From Desulfovibrio sp. (GTDB lineage: Bacteria > Desulfobacterota > Desulfovibrionia > Desulfovibrionales > Desulfovibrionaceae), in contig JAITHT010000082.1 in assembly GCA_031279825.1 (NCBI GenBank), positions 1 to 47,040 of the forward strand: a DNA stretch of 47,040 bases. Direction: 5' to 3'. This document shows, in pieces, positions 23,868-32,591 of the stretch. The notes under the pieces were generated by a model. It was not told where the DNA came from. It made no database searches and worked only from the letters and a program-made list of their open reading frames with translations. The first letter of the stretch is position 1; each line of letters begins with the position of its first letter. The position numbers were made by a program, and so were the translations under genes.

Positions 23868-25178
23868 ATGGGACTCAACGACACCCCTTCCGCGAACAGA
23901 GTGCATATAGGTTTCTTCGGCCGCAGAAACGCGGGTAAATCAAGCATGGTGAATGCTGTGACCGGTCAGGAACTGGCGGTGGTTTCCGACGTGAAAGGCA
24001 CTACCACCGATCCGGTATACAAGGCGATGGAACTGCTCCCCTTAGGACCCGTTTTGATCATTGACACCCCCGGCATCGATGACGAGGGCCCTCTGGGAAA
24101 ACTGCGCGTCCGCCGGGCAAAACAGGTGCTGAATAAGATCGATGTGGCGGTGCTGGTGCTTGACGCCACGGAAAGCGCGGGCGCGGATTTTTTTGCCGGA
24201 GGATCCTCCACGGCGTTCTGCGCCGCCGAAAAAGAACTGATTGACATTTTTCGGGAGAAAGAGGTTCCCTATATCATTGCCGTTAATAAAATCGATTTGC
24301 TTGGAAACGTCTCCGTGGTTTCCTCCGGCATCCCCGCGTCCTTTTTCGACAAAGCATCTTCTTCTTTTCCCCTCTCTTCTGCCCTTTCAGGCGAAAGCAT
24401 CAGGGTAAGCGCGAAAACCGGCGGCAACATTCATTTGCTCAAAGAACGGATTGCTGCGCTTGTCGCCGCCGAGGATCCCAAGCTGCGCCTGGTGGCGGAC
24501 CTTATCCATCCTTCTGACTTTGTCGTGCTGGTGACGCCCATTGACAAGGCCGCTCCCAAGGGTCGTCTGATTCTTCCCCAGCAGCAAAGCATCCGCGATA
24601 TTCTGGAAGCGGATGCCGCGGCTATTGTGGTAAAGGAATACGAACTGCGGGAAACATTGGAGCATTTGGGTAAAAAACCTAGTCTGGTGATTACCGACAG
24701 CCAGGTTTTTGCCAAGGTCGCCGCCGATGTACCATCTGACGTCAGACTCACCTCGTTTTCCATTTTGTTTGCCCGGTATAAGGGCGCTCTTGAGACTTCG
24801 GTGCGCGGGGTCAGGATGTTGGATCGTCTTGCAACGGGAGACAGGGTATTGATCGCCGAAGGTTGCACTCACCATCGCCAATGTGACGACATCGGCACGG
24901 TGAAGCTTCCCCGCTGGATCAAGAATTATACCGCCAATGAGCCTGAGTTTCGTTTTTGCTCCGGCGGCGAATTTCCGGAAGATCTTTCCGTATACGCAAT
25001 GATTATCCACTGCGGCGGCTGTATGCTGAATGAGAGGGAAATGCGTTACCGGCGCCGTTGCGCCGAGGATCAGCATGTTCCTTTTACCAATTACGGCATA
25101 ACCATTGCCTATATCCAGGGGATTCTGCGACGGAGCCTTACCGTGTTCCCGCACTTACTTTCGGAGATTGAAAAATAG
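23868..25178 (+). CDS. hydF: [FeFe]-hydrogenase maturation GTPase / scaffold
   Basis: 436 residues. HydF receives the di-iron precursor made by HydE and HydG and delivers it to the hydrogenase. The N-terminal GTPase has the P-loop GRRNAGKSS (about 18-26), switch TTTD, Walker B DTPGIDD and the NKID guanine motif. The C-terminal Fe-S domain has CTHHRQCDD and IIHCGGCMLN, matching the CxH...HCxxC cluster-binding pattern. GAGAGGAAA precedes ATG 23868. It is first of the hyd cluster and lies in the same direction as the trp operon. Confidence 0.94.
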   Translation: MGLNDTPSANRVHIGFFGRRNAGKSSMVNAVTGQELAVVSDVKGTTTDPVYKAMELLPLGPVLIIDTPGIDDEGPLGKLRVRRAKQVLNKIDVAVLVLDATESAGADFFAGGSSTAFCAAEKELIDIFREKEVPYIIAVNKIDLLGNVSVVSSGIPASFFDKASSSFPLSSALSGESIRVSAKTGGNIHLLKERIAALVAAEDPKLRLVADLIHPSDFVVLVTPIDKAAPKGRLILPQQQSIRDILEADAAAIVVKEYELRETLEHLGKKPSLVITDSQVFAKVAADVPSDVRLTSFSILFARYKGALETSVRGVRMLDRLATGDRVLIAEGCTHHRQCDDIGTVKLPRWIKNYTANEPEFRFCSGGEFPEDLSVYAMIIHCGGCMLNEREMRYRRRCAEDQHVPFTNYGITIAYIQGILRRSLTVFPHLLSEIEK

Positions 25179-25306
25179 GCGGAGTATATTTTCCCGTTGC
25201 GGAAGACCTGCCTTGATCGTTTGACGGCAAGCTGTCCGTGTTACCGGAAAATAGACTTCTTCATTAAAGATGATATATATCTGATAGTTAATACCGGAGA
25301 TGCAGC

Positions 25307-26668
25307 ATGCGTGTTGAAAAAGATTTTCTGGGCGAACGAGAAATTCCGGCTGAAGCGCTTTACGGCATCCACAGCCTGCGCGCCGCTGAAAATTTTGCCC
25401 TCGGGTACAGGCCGGCACATCCCCGTCTCATTCGCGCCATGATTTTAGTCAAGAAAGCCGCGGCCCAAACCTGGGAATCCCTCGGCGTCAAGGTTGCAAC
25501 ATACCGCTTCATCATTGCCGCCTGTGACAGCCTGCTCTCCGAGCTTCCCGAGGGGGTCTTTATTGTGGACGCCCTGCAAGGCGGCGCCGGCACTTCAAGC
25601 AACATGAACATCAATGAAGTGATTGCCAACACGGCCCTGCAAATCGCTGGCAAACATCCCGGCGATTACATGTGCGTTCATCCTTTGGAAGACGTGAATC
25701 TCGGCCAGTCCACCAACGATGTGTATCCGACGGCCCTGCGGATCGCCGCGGTAGAACTTTTGCGGGAACTCAGCGGTCAATGTGGGAAGTTGCAGGATAG
25801 CCTGCAAAGAAAAGAAAACGAGTTCGCTGACGTGAAAAAACTGGGCCGCACGGAGCTCATGGACGCTGTGCCGGTCACTTTGGGAGCCGAATTCGGCGCT
25901 TACGCTCAGGCCATAGCCAGAGACCGCTGGCGACTGTATAAGATTGAGGAGCGGCTGCGGCAGGTGAATTTGGGCGGCGCGGCGGTGGGCAGAGAAGCTG
26001 TCGCGCCCGGAGGGAAACAGCGCAAGTACCGGCAGCGGGTTGTTGAAACCCTGCGTCAACTTTGCGGTATAGGCCTTGCCGCCGCGGAGTATCCCATGGA
26101 TATTACTCAGAACTGCGACGTATTTGTGGAAGTTTCAGGCCTTCTCAAAGCGTTGTCGGTAAATCTTACAAAAATCGCAAATGATTTCAGATTAATGGCT
26201 TCAGGTCCATCAGGCGGCATCGGTGAAATTTTTCTCGCGCCCCTTCAGGCGGGCAGCAGCATCATGCCCGGCAAGGTAAACCCGGTATTGCCCGAAATGG
26301 TGATGCAATGCGCCATCAAGGTGCAAGCTAACGATTACGCCATCGGCGTCGCCGCTTCCCGCGGCGAATTTGAGCTTAACGCCTTTGTCCCGCTTATAGC
26401 TGACGCCCTGTTGGAAAGTCTTTCCCTGCTTGCCCGTTCTGTACTTCTGTTCAGGGAGCGTTGCGTGGAAGTCCTTACGCCGAATCGGGATCGCTGCGCT
26501 GCCCTGTTGGCATCCTCCAGCGCTTTTGCCATGGCCTGGGTTCCCTGCCTGGGGTATGAAACGGTGGCGCGGATACTTTCGGAAAATGGCGGGGATCTCC
26601 GGCAGGCAAGACAGGCTCTGGAAGAAGCGGCAAGGAGGGGTGAGGGGGATTTTTTCCCACCCGGATAG
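25307..26668 (+). CDS. aspA: Aspartate ammonia-lyase family enzyme in the hyd cluster
   Basis: 453 residues of the fumarase/aspartase superfamily: GAGTSSNMNINEVIAN, QSTNDVYPTALRI and the signature GSSIMPGKVNPVLPEM with its catalytic loop serine. It would split aspartate into fumarate and ammonia. It is about 15-20 residues shorter than typical AspA, mostly at the C-terminus. It lies between hydF and hydG, an arrangement I recall in several hydrogenase-maturation clusters; since the nitrogen of the H-cluster azadithiolate bridge can come from ammonium, it may supply ammonia locally. Fumarase activity cannot be excluded. GGAG precedes ATG 25307. Confidence 0.85.
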   Translation: MRVEKDFLGEREIPAEALYGIHSLRAAENFALGYRPAHPRLIRAMILVKKAAAQTWESLGVKVATYRFIIAACDSLLSELPEGVFIVDALQGGAGTSSNMNINEVIANTALQIAGKHPGDYMCVHPLEDVNLGQSTNDVYPTALRIAAVELLRELSGQCGKLQDSLQRKENEFADVKKLGRTELMDAVPVTLGAEFGAYAQAIARDRWRLYKIEERLRQVNLGGAAVGREAVAPGGKQRKYRQRVVETLRQLCGIGLAAAEYPMDITQNCDVFVEVSGLLKALSVNLTKIANDFRLMASGPSGGIGEIFLAPLQAGSSIMPGKVNPVLPEMVMQCAIKVQANDYAIGVAASRGEFELNAFVPLIADALLESLSLLARSVLLFRERCVEVLTPNRDRCAALLASSSAFAMAWVPCLGYETVARILSENGGDLRQARQALEEAARRGEGDFFPPG

Positions 26669-26754
26669 CGTTCGTCGCCGTGAGATAAAGATCATGCAGG
26701 AGTGTTCCTTTATTCCTGACCTCTTGACGCGTCTCTCCCCCTACCTTACTTTAA

Positions 26755-26878
26755 GAGCAGATCGACTTTGAAACGCTGCACTCGTCGCCCTCGGCGAAAA
26801 CAAATTTCGCCCACTCCTCGTGCACGTAAGTCAACGCTTACGCTGCCGGTTGACGAGCTTTTCAAAGTGAAAATGCTC
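26755..26878 (-). repeat. ~125-bp MITE-like element (copy A)
   Basis: 124 bp with imperfect terminal inverted repeats: GAGCATTTTCACTTTGAAA at one end and GAGCAGATCGACTTTGAAA at the other (15 of 19 identical). The inside (GCAGCGTAAGCGTTGACTTA, CGTGCACGAGGAG, TTTTCGCCG) matches the copy at 45435-45560. No coding capacity. Confidence 0.7.
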
Positions 26879-27032
26879 TAGTGTTTACCTGCAAAAATAA
26901 ACACTATAAAACACTGGAGGGGTTTGCGCCGCCGAAGGCAGCGTAAGTCTGCTGAAAATCATGTTTTTCAGCCGATGCTCCTGCAAAAATATCCGAAAAA
27001 ATATACTTGAAATTTTTGCAATTAGACACTAG
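26878..27032. mobile_element. MITE derived from the IS630 element
   Basis: 155 bp bounded by CTAG on both sides. The ends CTAGTGTTTACCTGCAAAAA and (reverse complement) CTAGTGTCTAATTGCAAAAA form a terminal inverted repeat with 3 mismatches in 21 bases. The right end is the same sequence that ends the IS630 transposase remnants at 16830-16854 and 46924-46950, so this is a non-autonomous derivative. CTAG/TA is the usual IS630 target. Confidence 0.75.
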
Positions 27033-27185
27033 AAGTCATTTCATAATTTACTATGAAATGACTTCTAACGCCGGACGAAAGTCCGGCGCGCCGCCACGAG
27101 CGGCGTGAGCAAGCCGAAAACCGCGTTTTTTGGCGAAGCGATCCTTATACATAGGTCATTGGCCTATGTATGAAATCACTTGTAG
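27029..27185. mobile_element. Second small MITE-like element with internal hairpins
   Basis: 157 bp with ends CTAGAAGTCATTTCATA and (reverse complement) CTACAAGTGATTTCATA, 2 mismatches in 17. It shares CTAG 27029-27032 with the IS630 MITE. Inside are hairpins: AGAAGTCATTTCATA/TATGAAATGACTTCT (15-bp perfect stem, 27031-27066), GCCGGAC-GAAA-GTCCGGC, and ATACATAGG/CCTATGTAT. No coding capacity. Confidence 0.6.
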
Positions 27186-27273
27186 ACACGTCGCTATTAA
27201 GGAACGAAAACGGACACCCCCTGCGGGAAAGCGGAAGATCGCTTCCTGATGTGGCGGTGCGTGTTCGATTTTA

Positions 27274-27396
27274 GAGCGATTTCGAAATGAAACCGCTTTC
27301 GCGGCGATTGCTTCGTACGCCGCGCGTCCATGGGGCACAGGGAAATTCATTTTCGCCGTCAGCGACGAGTGCAGCGTTTCAGAGTTAATCTGCTCT
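27274..27396 (+). repeat. ~125-bp MITE-like element (copy D)
   Basis: 123 bp from GAGCGATTTCG to GTTAATCTGCTC. The right half (TTCGCCGTCAGCGACGAGTG, CAGCGTTTCAGAGTTAATC) matches the family closely; the left half is diverged. It ends 47 bases before the hydG start. Confidence 0.6.
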
Positions 27397-27442
27397 GGAA
27401 CGGCTCGTTTCAAAGTTACAGTCCTCTAACGTCAACATACGC

Positions 27443-28906
27443 ATGGATGAACCGGATGCGGGAGAAAAAACAGTGGCTGCGGAAAACGTTTGTGAAGAAG
27501 AGAAAAAGAACGCCGGCGAGAATTTTATCAACCGGGAATATATTGAAGGCCTGCTTAAGGAAGCCAGAAATGTTGACGACGGGACCATCGGCCGCTATCT
27601 GGATAAGGCCGAAAATTTCGAGGGACTGAATCACCGCGAAATCGCCGCGCTTTTGGTAAGTGACGCTCCGGAACATCTGCAAAGGATTTTCGACATCGCC
27701 GGCAAAATTAAGCGGCGTATTTACGGCAACCGGATTGTGATGTTCGCCCCGCTCTACGTGAGCGATTACTGTGTGAATCGCTGTCGATATTGCAGCTTTA
27801 ATAACGGGCATAGTTTTACGCGCCGCAAGCTTTCCATGGATGAAGTACGCGAAGAGGTAAAAATTCTTGAAAAAATGGGACATAAACGCCTTGCCCTGGA
27901 AGCGGGCGAGCATGACGGCGAATGTCCCATAGACTATATTCTTGACTGTATTCACAGCATTTACGGCATGAAATTCGAAAACGGCGCGATTCGCCGGGTA
28001 AACGTGAATATTGCCGCCACCACCGTTGAAAATTACCGTAAACTCAAAGAGGCGGGCATCGGCACCTACATTCTTTTTCAGGAAACATACCATGAGCCCA
28101 CCTATACCAGACTCCATCCGGCGGGGCCGAAAAAGGATTTCGTCCGGCATCTGACGGCTTTTGATCGCGCTCAGGAGGGAGGGATTGACGATGTGGGCGG
28201 CGGCGTGCTCTTCGGTCTTGCCGCTGACCCCTATTTCGAGGTTCTGGGACTTATGCTCCACAACGAGCACCTTGAGGAAAGATACAACGTGGGCTTTCAC
28301 ACCATTTCGGTCCCCCGGCTTTGTTCCGCTCCTGGGATGAACCTGGGCGAATTTCCTCATCTTGTGGACGATGCCGTCTTTACAAAAATTGTCGCCGTCA
28401 TCCGTATCGCCGTCCCCTTTACGGGCATGATCCTCTCAACCAGAGAGAATCGCGTAATGCGCAACAAACTGCTGCAATTGGGCATTTCCCAAATCAGCGC
28501 CGGTTCCAGCACCGAGGTGGGCGGCTATATGAAAGGGGAACGGCGAGAAGCCGCTAATCCCCAATTTTTGGTAAACGATGAACGGAGCGCCGTTTCCATT
28601 ATTTCGGAGCTTATGGACGATGGACACATTCCCAGTTTCTGCACCGCATGCTACCGGAGCGGGCGTACCGGTGACCGCTTTATGATTTTGGCAAAATCCG
28701 GGCAGATCCGGAACGTTTGCCTTCCCAACGCTCTGATGACGCTTTCCGAGTATTCCATGGATTACGGCGACGATGTCTTTCGAGAAAAGGTCGCCGCTAT
28801 CATTGACAGAGAAGTTCCGGAGATCGCCGATGAAAGGATTCGGCGGCGGACAATTGCGAATGTGGAAAAGATACGGGCTTCAGGAGAACGGGATTTTTTC
28901 GTATAA
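27443..28906 (+). CDS. hydG: [FeFe]-hydrogenase maturation radical SAM tyrosine lyase
   Basis: 487 residues from ATG 27443. A GTG at 27473 has a much better ribosome site (GGGAG, 8 bases away) and may be the true start, giving 477 residues. HydG cleaves tyrosine to make the CO and CN ligands and an Fe(CO)2CN unit for the H-cluster. The radical SAM triad is C110-C114-C117 (CVNRCRYC). The C-terminal CTACYRSGRTGDRF ... NVCLPNA holds the CxxC...C site of the second, dangler-iron cluster. Together with hydE, 12 bases downstream, it forms the distal part of the maturation cluster, separated from aspA by four inserted repeats. Confidence 0.94.
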   Translation: MDEPDAGEKTVAAENVCEEEKKNAGENFINREYIEGLLKEARNVDDGTIGRYLDKAENFEGLNHREIAALLVSDAPEHLQRIFDIAGKIKRRIYGNRIVMFAPLYVSDYCVNRCRYCSFNNGHSFTRRKLSMDEVREEVKILEKMGHKRLALEAGEHDGECPIDYILDCIHSIYGMKFENGAIRRVNVNIAATTVENYRKLKEAGIGTYILFQETYHEPTYTRLHPAGPKKDFVRHLTAFDRAQEGGIDDVGGGVLFGLAADPYFEVLGLMLHNEHLEERYNVGFHTISVPRLCSAPGMNLGEFPHLVDDAVFTKIVAVIRIAVPFTGMILSTRENRVMRNKLLQLGISQISAGSSTEVGGYMKGERREAANPQFLVNDERSAVSIISELMDDGHIPSFCTACYRSGRTGDRFMILAKSGQIRNVCLPNALMTLSEYSMDYGDDVFREKVAAIIDREVPEIADERIRRRTIANVEKIRASGERDFFV

Positions 28907-28918
28907 GGAGTGCGTGCA

Positions 28919-29965
28919 ATGCATGCGGGATTTTCCGGTAGAACCAGGCAAACGCCGGTTTCGCGCTTCAGTGACGGCGAGCTGTTGCGACTGATAACAT
29001 CCGAGGACGACAAGGATATCCGGAACCTCTTTGCCGAAGCCCGTCAGGCGCGGGAGAAATATTACGGGACGGGCGTCTACTTCAGAGGGCTGATAGAATT
29101 TACTAATTATTGTAAAAATGATTGCTATTACTGTGGTATACGTCGTTCGAACGCCAAACTCGATCGATACCGGCTTTCTCCTGACGAGATCCTTGCCTGT
29201 TGCCGAGCTGGAGATTCGCTTGGCTACAGGACTTTCGTGCTTCAGGGGGGAGAAGATCCCTGGTTCTCCGATGATCGGATGGTAGAAATAATCGCCGCCA
29301 TACGTCGCGAGTTTCCCGAACACGCAGTTACCCTTTCCATTGGTGAGCGGAGCAGGGAGAGTTACGAGGCATTCTTTCAGGCAGGGGCAAACCGCTATCT
29401 GCTACGCCACGAGAGCGCGTCGGAAGCCCATTACGCGAAACTCCACCCGCCTTCCATGAGTCTTGCGGAGCGTAAACGGTGTCTATGGCATCTCAAGGAA
29501 GTCGGTTTTCAAGTGGGGGCCGGATTCATGGTAGGCTCTCCCTTCCAAACCCCCGAACATTTGCTGGAAGATTTGCGTTTTATTGAGGAGTTCCAGCCGC
29601 ATATGATTGGCATCGGTCCATTTATTCCGCAACGGGACACCCCTTTTGGCGGAGAAAAAAGCGGAAGTCTCGCCCTGACCCTTAAAATGGTGGCCTTGGC
29701 CAGACTGATATTGCCCAAAGCGCTTATTCCCGCCACCACCGCCTTAGGGACCATCGCGTCTGACGGGCGGGAACAGGGGCTCAAAGCCGGCGCGAATGTG
29801 GTCATGCCTAATTTGACGCCCACAGCCGCGCGGAAACTCTATGCTCTGTACGATAACAAGATATGCACCGGCGATGCCGCCGATACATGCCGCTATTGTT
29901 TGGCCGGCAGAATAGCGAGTGCCGGTTTTAGGCCTGAAATGAGCCGGGGCGATGCCGCAGGGTAA
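28919..29965 (+). CDS. hydE: [FeFe]-hydrogenase maturation radical SAM protein
   Basis: 348 residues from ATG 28919, with AAGGAG 8 bases upstream; a GTG at 28910 is inside that site and unlikely. HydE processes the HydG-made iron-cysteine synthon toward the di-iron subcluster. The radical SAM cysteines are C65, C69 and C72 (CKNDCYYC). A C-terminal CTGDAADTCRYC motif keeps the cysteines for the optional second cluster. GGEDPW, GFMVGSPFQTPEHL and GPFIPQRDTPF are family motifs. A weak hairpin (CGGGAGAT/ATCTCCCCG, 29985-30007) follows. Confidence 0.94.
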   Translation: MHAGFSGRTRQTPVSRFSDGELLRLITSEDDKDIRNLFAEARQAREKYYGTGVYFRGLIEFTNYCKNDCYYCGIRRSNAKLDRYRLSPDEILACCRAGDSLGYRTFVLQGGEDPWFSDDRMVEIIAAIRREFPEHAVTLSIGERSRESYEAFFQAGANRYLLRHESASEAHYAKLHPPSMSLAERKRCLWHLKEVGFQVGAGFMVGSPFQTPEHLLEDLRFIEEFQPHMIGIGPFIPQRDTPFGGEKSGSLALTLKMVALARLILPKALIPATTALGTIASDGREQGLKAGANVVMPNLTPTAARKLYALYDNKICTGDAADTCRYCLAGRIASAGFRPEMSRGDAAG

Positions 29966-30054
29966 ATTCCGGGTATCGACAAGTCGGGAGATGTTCCAAT
30001 CTCCCCGTATATAGGGCGGCAGCTAAAAGTAGAGCCTATGCCGCCCGCACGCGC

Positions 30055-30256
30055 CGAAACACAAATTCCGCTTCAAGTCCAAGCTGTTCAGCCTGGATGC
30101 CACCACCATCAAGTTGTGCCTGTCACTTTTTTCCTGGGCCTCGTTCCGCCAAAGAAAGGGCGGCGTCAAAATGCATATGTTGCTGGACCATGACAGCCAT
30201 ATCCCGGCCTTTCTCGCCGTCAACGACGAGTGCAACGTTTCAAAGTTAATCTGCTC
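30055..30256 (+). pseudogene. IS4-family transposase fragment joined to a MITE end
   Basis: One frame reads KHKFRFKSKLFSLDATTIKL, then CLSLFSWASFRQRKGGVKMH and MLLDHDSHIPAF, the segment around the first catalytic aspartate (LDATTI) of IS4-type DDE transposases. From about 30208 the sequence switches to the right end of the ~125-bp repeat family (TCGCCGTCAACGACGAGTGC ... GTTAATCTGCTC). No start or remaining catalytic residues are present. It may show that the 125-bp elements descend from an IS4-like parent. Confidence 0.65.
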
Positions 30257-30462
30257 CCAGTCGGACAGCAATGATCTGTTTTAGAGTCTCTCAAGTGCGC
30301 CATGCTCTGAACGATGTGGAGAAACGCATATTGTATGGCGTGTTTTTTGCATATTTTTTGATATTGCTTCCCGTGAAGAACGGCTAAAGGGAAATGTTTT
30401 CCGTCGTTTTATGACCGTCCGGAAATGCGCCGTCTGGGCAATGCATGGCGTGACCGTCGAGC

Positions 30463-30490
30463 TAATCTCCAGGGGCGCGCGTGCCGATAA
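30463..30490 (+). promoter_or_regulatory. Candidate sigma-28 (FliA) promoter
   Basis: GCCGATAA (30483-30490) is an exact match to the flagellar sigma-28 -10 element, with TAATCTCC (TAA-type -35) 12 bases upstream. It lies 85 bases before a FlgO-like lipoprotein gene, consistent with flagellar control. Confidence 0.5.
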
Positions 30491-30575
30491 GGGACGCATC
30501 GGCCTTTAACTGCGCCGCTTCGGCGCCATCTGCCGTTTACTGTGCGCGAAGCGCCGCGCGGCAAGGAGACTGTCA

Positions 30576-31439
30576 ATGCGAATATCTTCCTTACGTTGTC
30601 TGGCCTGTCTGACGGCGCTGTCGTTGCTTCTCGGGGCGTGCGGGTCAGGGAAGAATGCGAGCCGCATGCCTGCCATGCCGCCGAGCATGGAGCAGAAGCC
30701 GGAAAAAATTTCTCATTCCGCCATTGCGGGTAAATTTGGCCCGCGTGCCTACTACGAAGGGAAGAATGTTTCCACGGTGAAGGGAGAGATTGAGAGCGGA
30801 ATCGTCCTGCCTGACGGCAGGGGAGGCGTGGTAATGATTCCCGGCGAAAAATCCGAACCGCAAAGTCGCGGCTATGTTGACGCCCGTGAGTTAAAGCTGA
30901 AAATACGCGAACTGGCGGAACAGCTTATCGCCGATATCCGTGATTGTTCGTTGCAAGGCGCGGTGGCCCTGCCCACAGCCTTTGTGAATTTGGATAACTT
31001 CAAGGAAACCTCGTCTCTCGGCCGTCTTATTTCCGAGCAGTTGTTTCATGAATTCACGCAACGCGGTTTTCCTATCCGTGAATATCGCATACCGGGCAGC
31101 ATAAAGGTGCATCCTGGGGAAGGCGAATTCTACCTTTCGCGTGAACTCGGCAATGTGGCGCCCTCTTCTCGTTCGGCGGTGATAGTGGGCACCTACTCCG
31201 GCGACAAACGGGTTTTGTTCATTAATGCCCGCTTGGTCAGACCCGGTGATGGCCGGGTGCTGCGCACCGCCAATCTGGTGCTGGAGGGCAATGCCTTGAC
31301 CGGTCGTTTGATGCGGGCATCCGGCAGGTCGCTTGAAAGTGGCGAGATGCGTATTCGTGATTACAAAGAAGCGGTACGGCCTGCGGGTAGCGCCGCTACC
31401 GGTGAGAATCCTTTTGATCGGGGCGAGGACATCCACTAA
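30576..31439 (+). CDS. FlgO-family lipoprotein
   Basis: 287 residues, with AAGGAG before ATG 30576. The lipoprotein signal is LTALSLLLGAC, with acylated Cys22, so the protein should be outer-membrane anchored. The FlgO domain lies at about 110-260: LAEQLIADIRDC, AVALPTAFVNLDNFKETSSL, GRLISEQLFHEFTQRGFPI, and a second half with SAVIVGTYSGDKRVLFINAR. FlgO proteins belong to the flagellar H/T-ring-associated outer-membrane set. A ~125-bp repeat follows the stop directly, then a small lipoprotein and a second FlgO-like gene. Confidence 0.82.
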   Translation: MRISSLRCLACLTALSLLLGACGSGKNASRMPAMPPSMEQKPEKISHSAIAGKFGPRAYYEGKNVSTVKGEIESGIVLPDGRGGVVMIPGEKSEPQSRGYVDARELKLKIRELAEQLIADIRDCSLQGAVALPTAFVNLDNFKETSSLGRLISEQLFHEFTQRGFPIREYRIPGSIKVHPGEGEFYLSRELGNVAPSSRSAVIVGTYSGDKRVLFINARLVRPGDGRVLRTANLVLEGNALTGRLMRASGRSLESGEMRIRDYKEAVRPAGSAATGENPFDRGEDIH

Positions 31440-31563
31440 GCATTTTCACTTCGAAAATGCTCTCGCGGCGATAGCGCGAGGCGCCGCCGATACGCTTGCC
31501 CTGCTTTGGCGAAAATCCTTTTCGCCGTGGCCTTGGGCGCAATGTCTCACGGTGACGATGCTC
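31439..31563 (+). repeat. ~125-bp MITE-like element (copy F)
   Basis: 125 bp, the family length, beginning AGCATTTTCACTTCGAAAATG and ending ACGGTGACGATGCTC. The middle keeps CTTGCCCTGCTTTGGCGAAAA and TTTTCGCCGTGG but is diverged. It starts at the last base of the preceding gene and lies between cotranscribed genes. Confidence 0.6.
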
Positions 31564-31596
31564 AAACGACATTTGCACAAAATAAGGATAACGGGA

Positions 31597-31878
31597 ATGA
31601 AACGAATTGCTGTACTCGTTGTGCCATGCCTGCTTGCGTTGGCTGGAGGGTGTGGAGTCACCTCATATGTCTCCAATGAGCGCGTAGTGGTTGCTCCCCA
31701 GAATCCCAACTGCCTCCGGCAGATAAAACAGGCCCGCGACTATATGGCGCGGGGCAGGTATGAATTGGCCAAAGAGCATTACCTCATGGCTTTGGTCGCC
31801 TGTGATGACGGCGAAAGCAGGGATGTGGCGACCAGAGAGTTGCAAGCGGCGGATATGATGATTCAAACCCAGCGCTGA
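31597..31878 (+). CDS. Small lipoprotein of unknown function
   Basis: 93 residues from ATG 31597 with AAGGATAACGGGA upstream. The signal VPCLLALAGGC is a clear lipobox. The mature part (CLRQIKQARDYMARGRYELA, KEHYLMALVACDDGESRDVA) looks like one TPR-type helical hairpin. It lies between two FlgO-family genes and ends 8 bases before the next start, so it probably belongs to the same envelope or flagellar complex. I do not recognise a named family. Confidence 0.7.
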   Translation: MKRIAVLVVPCLLALAGGCGVTSYVSNERVVVAPQNPNCLRQIKQARDYMARGRYELAKEHYLMALVACDDGESRDVATRELQAADMMIQTQR

Positions 31879-31886
31879 GGTGGAGA

Positions 31887-32510
31887 ATGCACCGGAAAAT
31901 ATCAGGTATACGTGGAATAGGCCGTTATCTCGCGAGCGCGTTTATTACGGGGAGTGTTTTCCTGCTGTTCTCGCAGTTTTCTTTGGCTGCCGTCGTGCCT
32001 CAGGCGGCTTCCGCCATAGGACGGGAGCTCGACCGGCAGATTGTGGAACGCCTGGGTATGGGGGATTCGCCGGCTCAGGGGGTGTCGCTATGCATTACCA
32101 CGCCTGTGGACAGCACCAATCTTGAGACGTCCAATACCCTTGCCCGTCAGATGCAGGAAGAAGTGGCCCGCTGGTTTGTTCAGGCCGGCTACAACGTTCA
32201 GGAGATCCGTAAGGGCGCCGATTTGCTTTTTGAACCGGCGACGGGTGAAATGCTCCTTACCCGCAAGGAATCAATGCTCGGCTCCACCGTCGTGGGCAGC
32301 GCCGCTATTATCGCCGGCACCTATACCGTCACGCCCAGAAATGTGCGTTTTAACATCCGCATGCTGCGCGTATCGAATCGCGAAGTGATCGCCATGTCCA
32401 CAATGACCGTGCCCATTAACGGCGAAGTGGCCGCGCTTTTGCGCGGCGGCGTCGGAGGCATGTACGGAGGGCTCCCCATTGAACCCACGGTGGTGACGCT
32501 TTTGCCGTGA
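31887..32510 (+). CDS. Second FlgO-like secreted protein
   Basis: 207 residues from ATG 31887 (GAGGTGGAG upstream). The N-terminus has a signal-type helix (YLASAFITGSVFLLFSQFSL) without a lipobox. The body contains ELDRQIVERLG, SLCITTPVDSTNLETSNTLA, RQMQEEVARWFVQAGYNVQE and a beta half with GSAAIIAGTYTVTPRNVRFN, the same plan as the upstream FlgO lipoprotein. The two probably arose by duplication and act together. It is the last gene of the three and converges on the PilZ-like gene across a multi-hairpin repeat. Confidence 0.72.
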   Translation: MHRKISGIRGIGRYLASAFITGSVFLLFSQFSLAAVVPQAASAIGRELDRQIVERLGMGDSPAQGVSLCITTPVDSTNLETSNTLARQMQEEVARWFVQAGYNVQEIRKGADLLFEPATGEMLLTRKESMLGSTVVGSAAIIAGTYTVTPRNVRFNIRMLRVSNREVIAMSTMTVPINGEVAALLRGGVGGMYGGLPIEPTVVTLLP

Positions 32511-32591
32511 CAGGGAGGATTCCGGGCGAGAGTCTCATTCGGTTTCCGCTCTCTGAATACAGGCAAGTTGTATTTGGAACCGAAATTACAT

